Positions 1 through 7,932 of a stretch of DNA of 48,977 bases are shown piece after piece. The position numbers and the translations under genes were made by a program. Each line of letters begins with the position of its first letter. Position 1 is the stretch's first letter. Under the pieces are notes generated by a model. It saw nothing but the letters and a program-made list of their open reading frames with translations, did no database searches and was not told the DNA's origin. This DNA comes from Desulfarculales bacterium UBA696 (lineage in GTDB: Bacteria > Desulfobacterota > Syntrophobacteria > Syntrophobacterales > Syntrophobacteraceae): contig DBMO01000026.1 in assembly GCA_002298995.1 (NCBI GenBank), positions 1 through 48,977 of the forward strand, in the 5' to 3' direction.

Positions 1-180
1 CAACCCCCTCCCCCAACCCCTCCCGCCAGGGGAGGGGAGCTTTCCTCCGATTCCCGCAAAATTTTTCCGATTCAGCTTTTAGGCAACAGCCCATCCTGAC
101 CGCGCCACAACCGCGCGGTGGGCACGATAAAAACCGTGCCCACCCTACAGTTTGTAAGACATCAGAACTACAAGATAAAA
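1..180. repeat. Repeat cluster downstream of ilvC
   Basis: No gene is seen here. The first 40 bases hold a C-rich/G-rich hairpin with arms at 17-24 and 30-37. Bases 79-95 carry one copy of a dispersed repeat whose core is GGCAACAGCCC. Bases 117-143 form a perfect hairpin, GGTGGGCACG pairing with CGTGCCCACC across an A-rich loop. Related copies occur near 13155, 13485, 13557, 47063 and at the end of the window. The hairpin could also end ilvC transcription, but it has no U-tract on the minus strand. Confidence 0.7.
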
Positions 181-1182
181 CTAGTCTATCTTCACGGCAT
201 CGAGGAACGGCATCATCGAGCGCAGTTTCGAGCCGACTTGTTCAAGAAGAAGATTCTTGTCTTTCTCTTTGCTCGCCCGGTAACCCGGCCGCCCCGCCAT
301 GTTTTCCAGTATCCATTCGCGGGCGAAAGCCCCGTTCTGGATTTCGGAGAGAATCTTCTTCATCTCCGCACGGGTCTGCTCGTTTACTATACGCGGGCCG
401 CGGGTGTAGTCGCCGTACTCGGCGGTGTCGCTTACCGAGTATCTCATATAGGCAAGACCGCCTCGGTAGAAAAGGTCAACGATGAGCTTTAGCTCGTGCA
501 TGCACTCGAAGTAGGCGATCTCGGGCTGATAGCCGGCCTCGACGAGCGTGTCGAACCCTGCTTTTACCAGTTCGGAAACGCCGCCGCAAAGGACCGCCTG
601 CTCACCGAAAAGATCGGTTTCGGTTTCTTCCTTGAAAGTGGTTTCGATAACCCCTGCCCGAGTTGCGCCTATGCCTGAAGCATAGGCAAGGGCGGTCTGC
701 ATTGCCTGTCCGGAAGCATCCTGATGGATCGCTACAAGTGCCGGGACGCCCGCACCGCGGACGTATTCGCTGCGAACCAGGTGACCGGGGCCTTTGGGGG
801 CGACCATTACGACGTCAACGTCCTTGGGCGGAACGATCTGACCGAAGTGGATGTTGAAACCGTGCGAGAAAGAGATGGTCTTGCCGGGCTTCATCGCCGG
901 TGCGATTTCCTTGCGATAGACTTCCGCCTGCACGTGGTCGTGGATAAGGATCTGTATCAGGTCGCACGTTTGCGCGGCTTCCTGGACGGATACCGGAGTG
1001 AAACCGTCCTCGACCGCCTTCTGATAGTTGGCCGATCCGGGACGGTTGGCAACGACCACCTGGAGGCCCGAGTCTCGAAGATTTTGCGCCTGCGCGTGTC
1101 CCTGGCTGCCATAGCCTATGACCGCGATTTTTTTGCCGCGGAGTACGTTCAGATCCACATCGGCATCATAGAAAATACGCAT
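181..1182 (-). CDS. ilvC: Ketol-acid reductoisomerase (NADP+)
   Basis: Second step of valine/isoleucine synthesis: Mg-dependent alkyl shift and NADPH reduction of acetolactate or acetohydroxybutyrate in the cytoplasm. The 333-residue length fits short class I enzymes. The N-terminal Rossmann motif GYGSQGHAQAQNL is at about residues 24-36, followed by a cofactor-specificity loop with Arg and Ser (NRPGSANY), which usually means NADPH preference. The acidic helices of the C-terminal domain carry the metal ligands (ETDLFGEQ, ECMHELKLI). The ATG start has a GGGAGG ribosome site. The gene follows ilvN by 30 bp and is probably co-transcribed with ilvB-ilvN. Confidence 0.98.
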   Translation of the reverse strand: MRIFYDADVDLNVLRGKKIAVIGYGSQGHAQAQNLRDSGLQVVVANRPGSANYQKAVEDGFTPVSVQEAAQTCDLIQILIHDHVQAEVYRKEIAPAMKPGKTISFSHGFNIHFGQIVPPKDVDVVMVAPKGPGHLVRSEYVRGAGVPALVAIHQDASGQAMQTALAYASGIGATRAGVIETTFKEETETDLFGEQAVLCGGVSELVKAGFDTLVEAGYQPEIAYFECMHELKLIVDLFYRGGLAYMRYSVSDTAEYGDYTRGPRIVNEQTRAEMKKILSEIQNGAFAREWILENMAGRPGYRASKEKDKNLLLEQVGSKLRSMMPFLDAVKID

Positions 1183-1212
1183 TTAAACCATCCTCCCTGC
1201 GTCTGCTCGGCT

Positions 1213-1713
1213 TCAATGTTTCTTGCTGCGTGCCAGCGCCGCTTTACCGGTACGTGCAACTTCGACTATTCCTATCTGTCCGAGAAGCTCCAAAACCGCG
1301 TTGATCTTTCCTTCGTTTCCGGTAACCTCGAGGGTGTAAAAGTGCGGGCTGACGTCCACAACCTTTGCCCGGAAGATGTCTACTATGCGGAGCACCTCGG
1401 CCCGTGTGGCCTGCTCGGCCCTGACCTTTATCAGGGCCATTTCGCGGTCCACGAATTCGGTTTCGGCAAAATCATAGACTTTTATGATGTTTATCAGCTT
1501 GTTTAGCTGCTTGATTATCTGCGACAGCACGCGCTCATCGCCCGTCGTTACCAGAGTAATACGGGTGAGGCCCGGTTCGTGGGTCTCGGCGGCCGTGATT
1601 GTTTCGATGTTGTAGCCCCGGCCGCTGAAAAGCCCGACGATCCGGGCAAGAACGCCGGGAACGTTCTGAACCAGTATGCCTATAGTGTAGCGCTGCTTTT
1701 CGGTGATTATCAC
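1213..1713 (-). CDS. ilvN: Acetolactate synthase small (regulatory) subunit
   Basis: Regulatory subunit of acetohydroxyacid synthase, which activates the catalytic subunit and normally carries valine feedback inhibition. The 166-residue protein has an N-terminal ACT domain at about residues 8-80 (GILVQNVPGVLARI, then the GLFSGRGYNIETI motif) and a second ACT-like domain to the C-terminus, the usual layout of IlvN/IlvH proteins. The start is GTG with a clear AGGAGGG site upstream. It lies 135 bp downstream of ilvB, and that gap contains a dispersed repeat, so ilvB and ilvN may not be expressed equally. Confidence 0.96.
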   Translation of the reverse strand: MIITEKQRYTIGILVQNVPGVLARIVGLFSGRGYNIETITAAETHEPGLTRITLVTTGDERVLSQIIKQLNKLINIIKVYDFAETEFVDREMALIKVRAEQATRAEVLRIVDIFRAKVVDVSPHFYTLEVTGNEGKINAVLELLGQIGIVEVARTGKAALARSKKH

Positions 1714-1731
1714 TTATGTTCCCTCCTGATG

Positions 1732-1848
1732 CGGCATGCCGATTTGAGTTTTGAACCGAGGCCGCTTCGGATCGCTTGGAGACCTTCGGTCGTTTTGGCC
1801 GGCGCGGTCGGGAGACCGTGCCATAACTCGGGGGGGCGATGCCGCACC
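1732..1848. repeat. Dispersed palindromic repeat between ilvB and ilvN
   Basis: Bases 1778-1792 (GGAGACCTTCGGTCG) and 1806-1827 (GGTCGGGAGACC, then GTGCCATAAC) recur almost identically, in the same order, at 13285-13299 and 13313-13334. The GGTC...GACC arms can form a small hairpin. The element fills most of the ilvB-ilvN gap and could act as an mRNA processing or attenuation site, but nothing in the sequence proves that. Confidence 0.7.
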
Positions 1849-3567
1849 TTACGCCAGAAGCATCTCGGTTATGCTCTTTCCGGGAGGCACTATCGGGTAT
1901 ACGCCTTCTTCCCGGGATACTACAAAGTCCATGAGAACGGGCTTCTTTATCCTGAACGCCTCCCTCAGGACAGGCTCGACTTCTTCGGGCTTTACGGCCC
2001 TCAGGCCGACCGCGCCGTAGGATTCGGCAAGCTTTACGAAATCAGGGGAGCCTTCGAGGCACGACCCCGTGTAATTCTTCTCGTAGAAAAGCTCCTGCCA
2101 CTGGCGGGGCAAGCCCAGGTATTTGTTGTTAAGAATCGCGACCTTTACCGGGATATCGTTGCACACCGCGGTGCAAAGCTCCTGGATATTCATCTGGATG
2201 CTGCCGTCGCCGGCTATATCGATTACGAGCTTGTCGGGAAAGGCCATCTGAGCCCCGATTGCCGCCGGAAAGCCGTAGCCCATGGTCCCCAGGCCACCCG
2301 AGGTAAGCAGGGTGCGCGGGCGGTCGAATTCGTAGAACTGCGCGGTCCACATCTGGTGCTGGCCAACTTCGGTGGTGATAATTGCATTGCCCCCGGTCAT
2401 TTCGCAGATCTTCTCGATAACGTACTGGGGCTTTATTACCTCGCAATCCTTCGAATAGGTCAGGGGATGGTCTTTTCTCCACTTGTCTATCTGTTCCAGC
2501 CATGGTCGGCGCGCCGCGGCCTGATTCTCGATGGGTTCGGCCTCGCAAAAGCGGATCAACTGCTGGAGCGCGTTTTTGCAATCGCCAACGATCGGAACGT
2601 CAACATCCACATTCTTGCTGATGCTCGAAGGATCGACATCAATGTGAATTATCCTGGCCTTCGGGGCAAACTCGCTGATCTTGCCCGTAACGCGATCGTC
2701 GAAACGCACGCCGACTCCAAAAATGACATCCGCGTGGGATATGGCCATATTTGCCTGGTAGGTCCCGTGCATTCCCACCATCCCGAGCCACAGCGGGTTA
2801 GGCCGGCGGCGGCCGTCACTGTCCGTCACCCCGGCCGGAAATCCGCCAAGTCCCATAAGCGAACAAGTTACGGGGGCCTGGAGCAGGTTGGCTATTTTCA
2901 TCAATTCCCGCGTTGATTCCGAGATAATGATGCCCCCGCCGGCGAAGATTACCGGCGCCTTTGACTTTTTCAGGATATCGTGGGCCCGCTTCACTTGCCC
3001 CGAATGGGCTTCCAAAGTGGGATGATATCCGGGGAGGTCCACTTTCTTGGGGTATTTGAACTCGGTTTGGGCCTGGATTACGTCCTTTGGCAAATCAACC
3101 ACTACCGGGCCGGGCCTGCCGGTGCGCGCAAGGTAAAAAGCCTCGCGGATTACCGTCTGCAGGTCGTTGATGTTTCGCACCAGGTAGCTATGCTTCGTGC
3201 AGGGCCGGGTAATGCCGATTATGTCCACTTCCTGGAAGGCATCGTCTCCGATGAGAGGTGTCGGGACCTGCCCCGTAAAGACGACCATGGGAACAGAATC
3301 CATGTATGCGGTGGCTATGCCCGTGACCGTGTTGGTCGCTCCGGGGCCGGAGGTTACCAGGCATACCCCCACCCGTCCGCTCGACCTCGCATATCCATCT
3401 GCCATGTGCGCGGCGCCCTGCTCATGGCGTACCAGGATGTGCCGGATGTCGTGTTTTGGCATCTCGTGATAAATGTCAAGCACGGCCCCGCCGGGGAAAC
3501 CAAAGATTACCTCAACGCCCTCCTTCTTCAGGCACTCGAAAAATATCTGTGATCCCTTCATCTTCAT
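1849..3567 (-). CDS. ilvB: Acetolactate synthase large (catalytic) subunit
   Basis: Thiamine-diphosphate enzyme that condenses two pyruvates, or pyruvate and 2-oxobutyrate, in the first common step of branched-chain amino-acid synthesis. From the ATG at 3567 it is 572 residues, normal for the family; the open frame runs to 3642 but the extra 25 residues are unlike AHAS. Visible landmarks are the N-terminal IFGFPGGAVLD, the catalytic-type Glu at about residue 49 in RHEQGAAHMADGYAR, and the ThDP/Mg motif GDGSIQMNIQEL with a downstream Asn. A promoter and a leader hairpin lie upstream. A 36-codon leader ORF overlaps the start as ATGA. Confidence 0.97.
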   Translation of the reverse strand: MKMKGSQIFFECLKKEGVEVIFGFPGGAVLDIYHEMPKHDIRHILVRHEQGAAHMADGYARSSGRVGVCLVTSGPGATNTVTGIATAYMDSVPMVVFTGQVPTPLIGDDAFQEVDIIGITRPCTKHSYLVRNINDLQTVIREAFYLARTGRPGPVVVDLPKDVIQAQTEFKYPKKVDLPGYHPTLEAHSGQVKRAHDILKKSKAPVIFAGGGIIISESTRELMKIANLLQAPVTCSLMGLGGFPAGVTDSDGRRRPNPLWLGMVGMHGTYQANMAISHADVIFGVGVRFDDRVTGKISEFAPKARIIHIDVDPSSISKNVDVDVPIVGDCKNALQQLIRFCEAEPIENQAAARRPWLEQIDKWRKDHPLTYSKDCEVIKPQYVIEKICEMTGGNAIITTEVGQHQMWTAQFYEFDRPRTLLTSGGLGTMGYGFPAAIGAQMAFPDKLVIDIAGDGSIQMNIQELCTAVCNDIPVKVAILNNKYLGLPRQWQELFYEKNYTGSCLEGSPDFVKLAESYGAVGLRAVKPEEVEPVLREAFRIKKPVLMDFVVSREEGVYPIVPPGKSITEMLLA

Positions 3568-3674
3568 AGCCAGCCCTTGATTTTCTCGCCCTTTCGGGAT
3601 GATGCGGAATTTCCGTTTGCGTCCCAAAACCGGCAAAAACACGACCGGTGGAAAACAGCCGGTTTTTCAAACAT
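3564..3674 (-). CDS. Possible leader ORF overlapping the ilvB start
   Basis: A 36-codon frame opens at an ATG about 12 nt after the predicted ilvB transcription start and ends in a TGA that overlaps the ilvB ATG as ATGA, which would allow translational coupling. It has no convincing Shine-Dalgarno sequence. Its peptide is not enriched in Leu, Ile or Val, so it does not look like a classical ilv attenuator peptide. It spans the leader hairpin. It may be fortuitous. Confidence 0.3.
   Translation of the reverse strand: MFEKPAVFHRSCFCRFWDANGNSASSRKGEKIKGWL
3626..3666 (-). promoter_or_regulatory. Hairpin in the ilvB leader
   Basis: AAAACCGGC at 3626-3634 pairs perfectly with GCCGGTTTT at 3658-3666. 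In the minus-strand transcript the stem lies about 60 nt before the ilvB start and ends in four U residues. It could be an attenuator or an mRNA-stability stem. Two further CCGG blocks at 3643-3648 and 3677-3680 offer alternative pairings. Confidence 0.5.
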
Positions 3675-3693
3675 TGCCGGAAGATAACTCAAA

Positions 3694-3723
3694 ATACTAA
3701 CAGCAATAAAGCTAAACTGTCAA
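3694..3723 (-). promoter_or_regulatory. Predicted sigma-70 promoter of ilvB
   Basis: On the minus strand a perfect TTGACA (3718-3723) is separated by 18 nt from TAGTAT (3694-3699). This predicts transcription starting near 3686 and a leader of about 120 nt ahead of ilvB. The surrounding DNA is markedly AT-rich compared with the genes on either side. Confidence 0.6.
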
Positions 3724-3927
3724 TCGGATTAGAGAATCAAGATTCGCGGGGAGAATTGGCGGCCCTGCCGCACCTGTGCGGGGATGCTGAACTCGATAAT
3801 GGAGCTGGGATATTATCCCAAGTTGCAAGCGAGGGGCAAGTGTTGTCGTACATTGGACTTGTGAAGGCAGGGACGGTGTATGAGGGGTATCAGGTGCTGT
3901 TTGTCCGAAACTTCGCATTGGGCTTGC
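3724..3927. other. Remaining spacer between nusG-like gene and ilvB promoter
   Basis: No gene is seen. A short GC palindrome (GCCGCACC...GGTGCGGC type, about 3761-3782 on the plus strand) could form a hairpin between the end of the nusG-like gene and the ilvB promoter and might terminate the upstream transcript. It has no clear U-run. Confidence 0.3.
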
Positions 3928-4515
3928 CTACCTGCCCGGTGGCGGCGGGATGGGTTCCACGTCTTCGGTATCGAGTTCCACGCTCACCGATTTTTTGATG
4001 ATATCAACGCCTACTACCAGTCTGCCCTTTTTGCGGTCCACGCGGCTGAGGATTCCGATGCAGCCGGCAAGAGGACCGCGCACCACCTGGACCCAGTCGC
4101 CTTCATTGAGGTAGTCATGCTGGCTAAGCGGCTGAGTGGAGCCGATCAGGGTCAGCAGGTTGTTTACCTGGTAGTCGGGAATCGGCAGGGGGCCTTCGGA
4201 GTTGCGCAGAATGCTCAGCGCTCCGGGGGTCTTGAGGATATTGATGTTGGTGTAATTGTCCAGGACCGTGCGAACGAATATATAGCCGGGGAAGAGCGGG
4301 ACCTGTATCTTCTTTCTGCGGTCGAGCCTTTTGCTCCAGCACTCCATTAGCGGCAGAAAACAATTGATTTCCTTGTTCTCCAGCCGTTTGGTCACCTCTT
4401 TTTCGTGATTCACCTGGACGTAGAGCGCAAACCATGCATCTTCCGCTCCCGAGAGACTGGGGAAGGAAATCGGCCCAGACGCTTCACGCGGATGTTTTAT
4501 ATCGAAACCGCCCAA
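3928..4515 (-). CDS. NusG/RfaH-family transcription antitermination protein
   Basis: The 195-residue protein has an N-terminal NGN-type domain (WFALYVQVNHEKEVTKRL at about residues 28-45, then VPLFPGYIFVR) and a C-terminal KOW-like segment (EGDWVQVVRGPLAGCIGIL). This is the layout of specialised NusG paralogues such as RfaH/UpxY, which bind RNA polymerase at particular operons. General NusG usually sits beside secE and ribosomal genes, which are absent here. The chosen start is TTG with AAAGGAAG upstream; a later start near residue 24 is possible. Such paralogues often precede polysaccharide operons, but none follows here. The downstream gene is ilvB, which has its own promoter. Confidence 0.85.
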   Translation of the reverse strand: MGGFDIKHPREASGPISFPSLSGAEDAWFALYVQVNHEKEVTKRLENKEINCFLPLMECWSKRLDRRKKIQVPLFPGYIFVRTVLDNYTNINILKTPGALSILRNSEGPLPIPDYQVNNLLTLIGSTQPLSQHDYLNEGDWVQVVRGPLAGCIGILSRVDRKKGRLVVGVDIIKKSVSVELDTEDVEPIPPPPGR

Positions 4516-4623
4516 TCATCTTCCTTTCTCGCCTGTCCGCGAAACCCGAATCGTGGATACACTCAAATCCGGAATTTAAAACACATACTTGTGGTGATGC
4601 AAAGGCAAAATTGCCGTCCCTTT

Positions 4624-7557
4624 TCAGCACTTGCTATCAGCCCTGATCAAATCTTCGATTTTCCAGGGAGTCGGGAGCCGCAGCACGCGCATCTTCTTGT
4701 CTGAATAGACCAGGTAGCCCTTCTCGACGGCATGACGAAAGAGATCGCGCGTGAGCATGACGTCCTCGGTGCAATAGTTGATGAGGCTTTCCCATTCGCC
4801 CTTGCGAAACCATTTGACCGCCTGGATGCCGTCACACCCTTTCGGGCGGCCGAGGGTCTGTTCTCCCAGGTGCCCCAGGCTTATCCGAAATCCCAGGCCT
4901 TTGTGTATTTCACCCAGCATGTCGAATGTTGGCAGTCCATCGAGCCTGAAAGGGGTGTAGGCGCCAAGGACCCGGTAGTCGAACCTCGATATGTTGAATC
5001 CCACCACGAGGTCCAGTCTCTTGAGGTCTTCGATTAGTTCGCCTGCCTGATCCTCCCTGTATATCCGCGTCGTTCCGGAGGGCATTTCGTGGAGGACGGC
5101 AACGGATATCCCCATGAGGTGCGCATTCTGCCAGCCTCCGACCTCATCCGCCAGCCGCTGGGTCTCGAGGTCGAAAAAGCCGATGCGAAAATCCCGGATC
5201 GAGCGGACCGGGGCAGGCGCCGGCGGCTGCCGCACGACCTCGGGCGCGGCTTGAATCGGCTCGCCAAGGCATTTTCTACCCGATAGGAATTCCAGAAGCA
5301 TCCGGGCCGAATTCTTATCGAGCGGCTTATTCCCGGAACCGCACTTGGGTGAATGGATACAGGCCGGGCAGCCATCCGTGCAGGGGCAGGAACCAATCAG
5401 TTCCAGCGTCTTTTCCATAAGAGGCAGGATGATCTCGTATCCTCTAGCCGCCAGGCCGATACCCCCCGGATAGCCGTCATAGATAAATATCGCACCCTTT
5501 TCGACCTGCGGGTGGAAGGGATAGCAAATCCCCCCGATATCGTTTCTGTCGCACACCGCAAAAAGGGGAAACATGCTTATCAGCGCGTGCTCGATTGCAT
5601 GTATTCCGCCCATGAATTCGAGTCCCGCCGAGTTGACTTTTTCGGCCAGAAGGGGTTCGACCTCGATCCAAAATCCGACCGTTTCAAATGTTTGCGGCGG
5701 AAGATCGAGAGGATTTCTGGAAAGGATTTCATGAGAAAAAAGCCGCCGGACCTCATAGCCCCTGATAAACTCGGTTACCCGCAGCCGCCCGAGGCGAATT
5801 ATGAAATTCCCGGCGGGCTTCGATGCAATGGTCTCGAGAATCTCGGTTTCCTTGTCGCTCACCGTTCGGGTGAAATAGGGCACCTGGGCGGGAGCGGCCC
5901 GGATCACCTTCTTTTCGAGATCGAGGCTTTCCACCTGGTAGGTTTCCCCCCGGTGCAGGTAAATCGCCCCCTGGTGGCATTCCTTGAGGGCCCTTATCCC
6001 CTCGCTCTTGCCGAGCGGCGAGGTTTTGCCGTCGAAAACCTTGACGATTGTATATGATGCGCCGACGCTGCGGATGTCCACATTCCGGTGGGGCTGAAGA
6101 GCCGAGCAAATCCACCGGTTCCCGTCGAGGGTCTGGAGCAGTTGGCCCGAAGCGGTAAGATCGCCAATGACCTTTTCGGTCATTTTACCGCAAAACTCCG
6201 GCTCGCCGTCCTCGATAGGCAGCTCTGCCGCGGCGCAGGGAAGGTGGTCCTTGAGGATATATTGGTTGAATGGATCAATAACCGCCCGCTCATAGCGGCT
6301 CTCCAGAAACTGCGAGGGGTGGTTTACGATGTACTGGTCGAGTGCGTCCTGGTCGGGAACGAGTATTATCGCGGACTCGCGCCCGCTTCTTCCTACCCTG
6401 CCCCCCCGCTGCCAGGTGGTCATGACGGTTCCGGGATATCCCACCAGGATGCAGAGGTCGAGCCCTCCGATGTCTATTCCCATCTCGAGGGCGCTTGTGG
6501 AAATTACCGCCGAAAGTTCCCCGCTCGAGAGCTTCTGCTCGATTACCCGCCTCTCTTCCGGCAAAAACCCCGCCCTGTATGAGCTTACCTTTCTTTCCAG
6601 CCGCCGTTCGGCCTGGAGCACGCTCATGTGGACCAGCTCGGTTAGCTTTCGCGATTGTGTGAATGCTATCGTCTTTAGCCCCGCTTTTGCCGCCTGCACT
6701 ATCAGCCGGGCCGCGATGCTCGCGGAGTGGGTCGGAAGGGAGGCGTCAATCGGCCTGAGGAATATAAAATGCCTCTTTGCCTGGGGTGCGCCGCTGCCGC
6801 CCACAACCTTGATTCGCTCCCCCGGAATACCCGTGAGTCCCGCCGCAAGCTCGTCGGGGTTGCCGATAGTAGCCGAGAGCAAGATAAACCGCGGATCGCT
6901 TCCGTAATGGCGGCAGATTCTTCGAAGCCTCCTGAAAACCTGCGCGACGTGGCTCCCGAAAATGCCTCGATACGAGTGCATCTCGTCGACTATTACGAAG
7001 CGCAGCTTCCTCCAGAAATCCTCCCATTTTGAATGAAAGGCCAGCAGGGCGTAGTGCAGCATGTCGGGATTGGTGAGGAGCACGTGCGGGTTTTCCCGGC
7101 GTATTTTGGACCTCTGGTACGGGGTGGTGTCGCCGTCATAGACGCAGGCCCGGTAAGGGGCACATCCCGCCGCGGGCGCCAGGTGCTCGAAAAAGGTCCC
7201 GAGCGCGTCAAGTTGATCGCGGGTGAGGGCCTTTATCGGGAAGAGGTAGAGCGCGCGCTGTTCCGGGTTGCTCAGGAGCGATTCGGCGACGGCGAGGTTA
7301 TATATGAGCGATTTGCCGCTCGAAGTCGGCGTCGAGACGACGGTGTGCATGCCTGACCTGATGCATTCGATGGCCTCGGCCTGGTGGCTGAAAAGCCTGG
7401 TGATTCCAAGTCGTGGAAGGGATTGGCGCAAAGGCTCGCAAAGGGGCCGATCGAGATCTCCGAAAATCGGCGGCGAGGCTGGAAGCTGGGCGTGGTGTGC
7501 CAGTTCGAAGTCTTTCAGCCTGAAAGTGAGGAGCCTGTTTAGGTAATCCTGTATCAC
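4624..7557 (-). CDS. DEAD/DEAH-box helicase fused to a DEDDy exonuclease (MrfA-MrfB-like)
   Basis: A 977-residue fusion. The helicase half has motif I TPTSSGKS (about 76-83), motif II DEMH (191-194), SAT (228-230) and the motif VI region WQRGGRVGRSGR. A Cys-rich metal site follows at about 724-739 (CPCTDGCPACIHSPKC), as in the DUF1998 region of YprA/MrfA helicases. After a Pro-rich linker, residues 786-977 form an RNase H-fold exonuclease of the YprB type: FDLET (Asp796, Glu798), an Asp at about 860, and YCTED (Tyr928, Asp932). In Bacillus subtilis MrfA and MrfB are separate neighbours that repair mitomycin-type DNA damage; the same role here is inferred. The start is GTG at 7557. Confidence 0.9.
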   Translation of the reverse strand: MIQDYLNRLLTFRLKDFELAHHAQLPASPPIFGDLDRPLCEPLRQSLPRLGITRLFSHQAEAIECIRSGMHTVVSTPTSSGKSLIYNLAVAESLLSNPEQRALYLFPIKALTRDQLDALGTFFEHLAPAAGCAPYRACVYDGDTTPYQRSKIRRENPHVLLTNPDMLHYALLAFHSKWEDFWRKLRFVIVDEMHSYRGIFGSHVAQVFRRLRRICRHYGSDPRFILLSATIGNPDELAAGLTGIPGERIKVVGGSGAPQAKRHFIFLRPIDASLPTHSASIAARLIVQAAKAGLKTIAFTQSRKLTELVHMSVLQAERRLERKVSSYRAGFLPEERRVIEQKLSSGELSAVISTSALEMGIDIGGLDLCILVGYPGTVMTTWQRGGRVGRSGRESAIILVPDQDALDQYIVNHPSQFLESRYERAVIDPFNQYILKDHLPCAAAELPIEDGEPEFCGKMTEKVIGDLTASGQLLQTLDGNRWICSALQPHRNVDIRSVGASYTIVKVFDGKTSPLGKSEGIRALKECHQGAIYLHRGETYQVESLDLEKKVIRAAPAQVPYFTRTVSDKETEILETIASKPAGNFIIRLGRLRVTEFIRGYEVRRLFSHEILSRNPLDLPPQTFETVGFWIEVEPLLAEKVNSAGLEFMGGIHAIEHALISMFPLFAVCDRNDIGGICYPFHPQVEKGAIFIYDGYPGGIGLAARGYEIILPLMEKTLELIGSCPCTDGCPACIHSPKCGSGNKPLDKNSARMLLEFLSGRKCLGEPIQAAPEVVRQPPAPAPVRSIRDFRIGFFDLETQRLADEVGGWQNAHLMGISVAVLHEMPSGTTRIYREDQAGELIEDLKRLDLVVGFNISRFDYRVLGAYTPFRLDGLPTFDMLGEIHKGLGFRISLGHLGEQTLGRPKGCDGIQAVKWFRKGEWESLINYCTEDVMLTRDLFRHAVEKGYLVYSDKKMRVLRLPTPWKIEDLIRADSKC

Positions 7558-7932
7558 GCGCAGCCCCGGATTAGGGTCAGGTAAATGAGAAAATGCGGGA
7601 AAATGGCCGGTGAAAGCCCCTCTCGGGCCGGTGTGGTTTAAATCCCACCGGCGCAGGCACTCTAACCTAAATTACCGCCCGCGGGCAAGACGGGAAACCG
7701 TGGTGCACATGCATGGCGCGGTCCGGAGGACCTGTTGCCCGAAAGCGGAATCGAGAAGGACCCGCGGGAATCGAATGAAAGCTGCTCTCGCGATCTCAAT
7801 TAGTCTGAGAACCGCCTTACCCCTTACATCTAATGGGCAATTATTCACATAGTCGTGTATAAAGAAGGCCTAATGAAAAGCGCGAATGCATTTTGCTCAT
7901 GAATCAAAACCGCTCCATCCAAAGAGGTGTTT
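7558..7932. other. Divergent intergenic region with hairpins and a diverged repeat
   Basis: This lies between the helicase (minus) and the RND adaptor (plus), so it should carry both promoters; none is clear. GGCCGGTG occurs twice (7605-7612 and 7626-7633) and either copy can pair with CACCGGC at 7646-7652. A smaller GCCC/GGGC stem sits at 7616-7628. Bases 7714-7740, read on the minus strand, look like a diverged copy of the dispersed GGGCAACAG repeat. No protein-coding frame is convincing. Confidence 0.5.

Noticed and set aside
724..3552. Long plus-strand frames antisense to ilvC, ilvN and ilvB
   Set aside because: They are opposite frames of GC-rich genes, with no ribosome sites and no recognisable domains.
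7560..7800. Possible cobalamin riboswitch upstream of the RND genes
   Set aside because: GGTCCGGAGGACCTG resembles the B12 box, and GGGAA and GGTGAAAG occur upstream. But the core CCCGCCACTGT is absent, spacing is wrong, and the box is better explained as a diverged dispersed repeat read on the minus strand.
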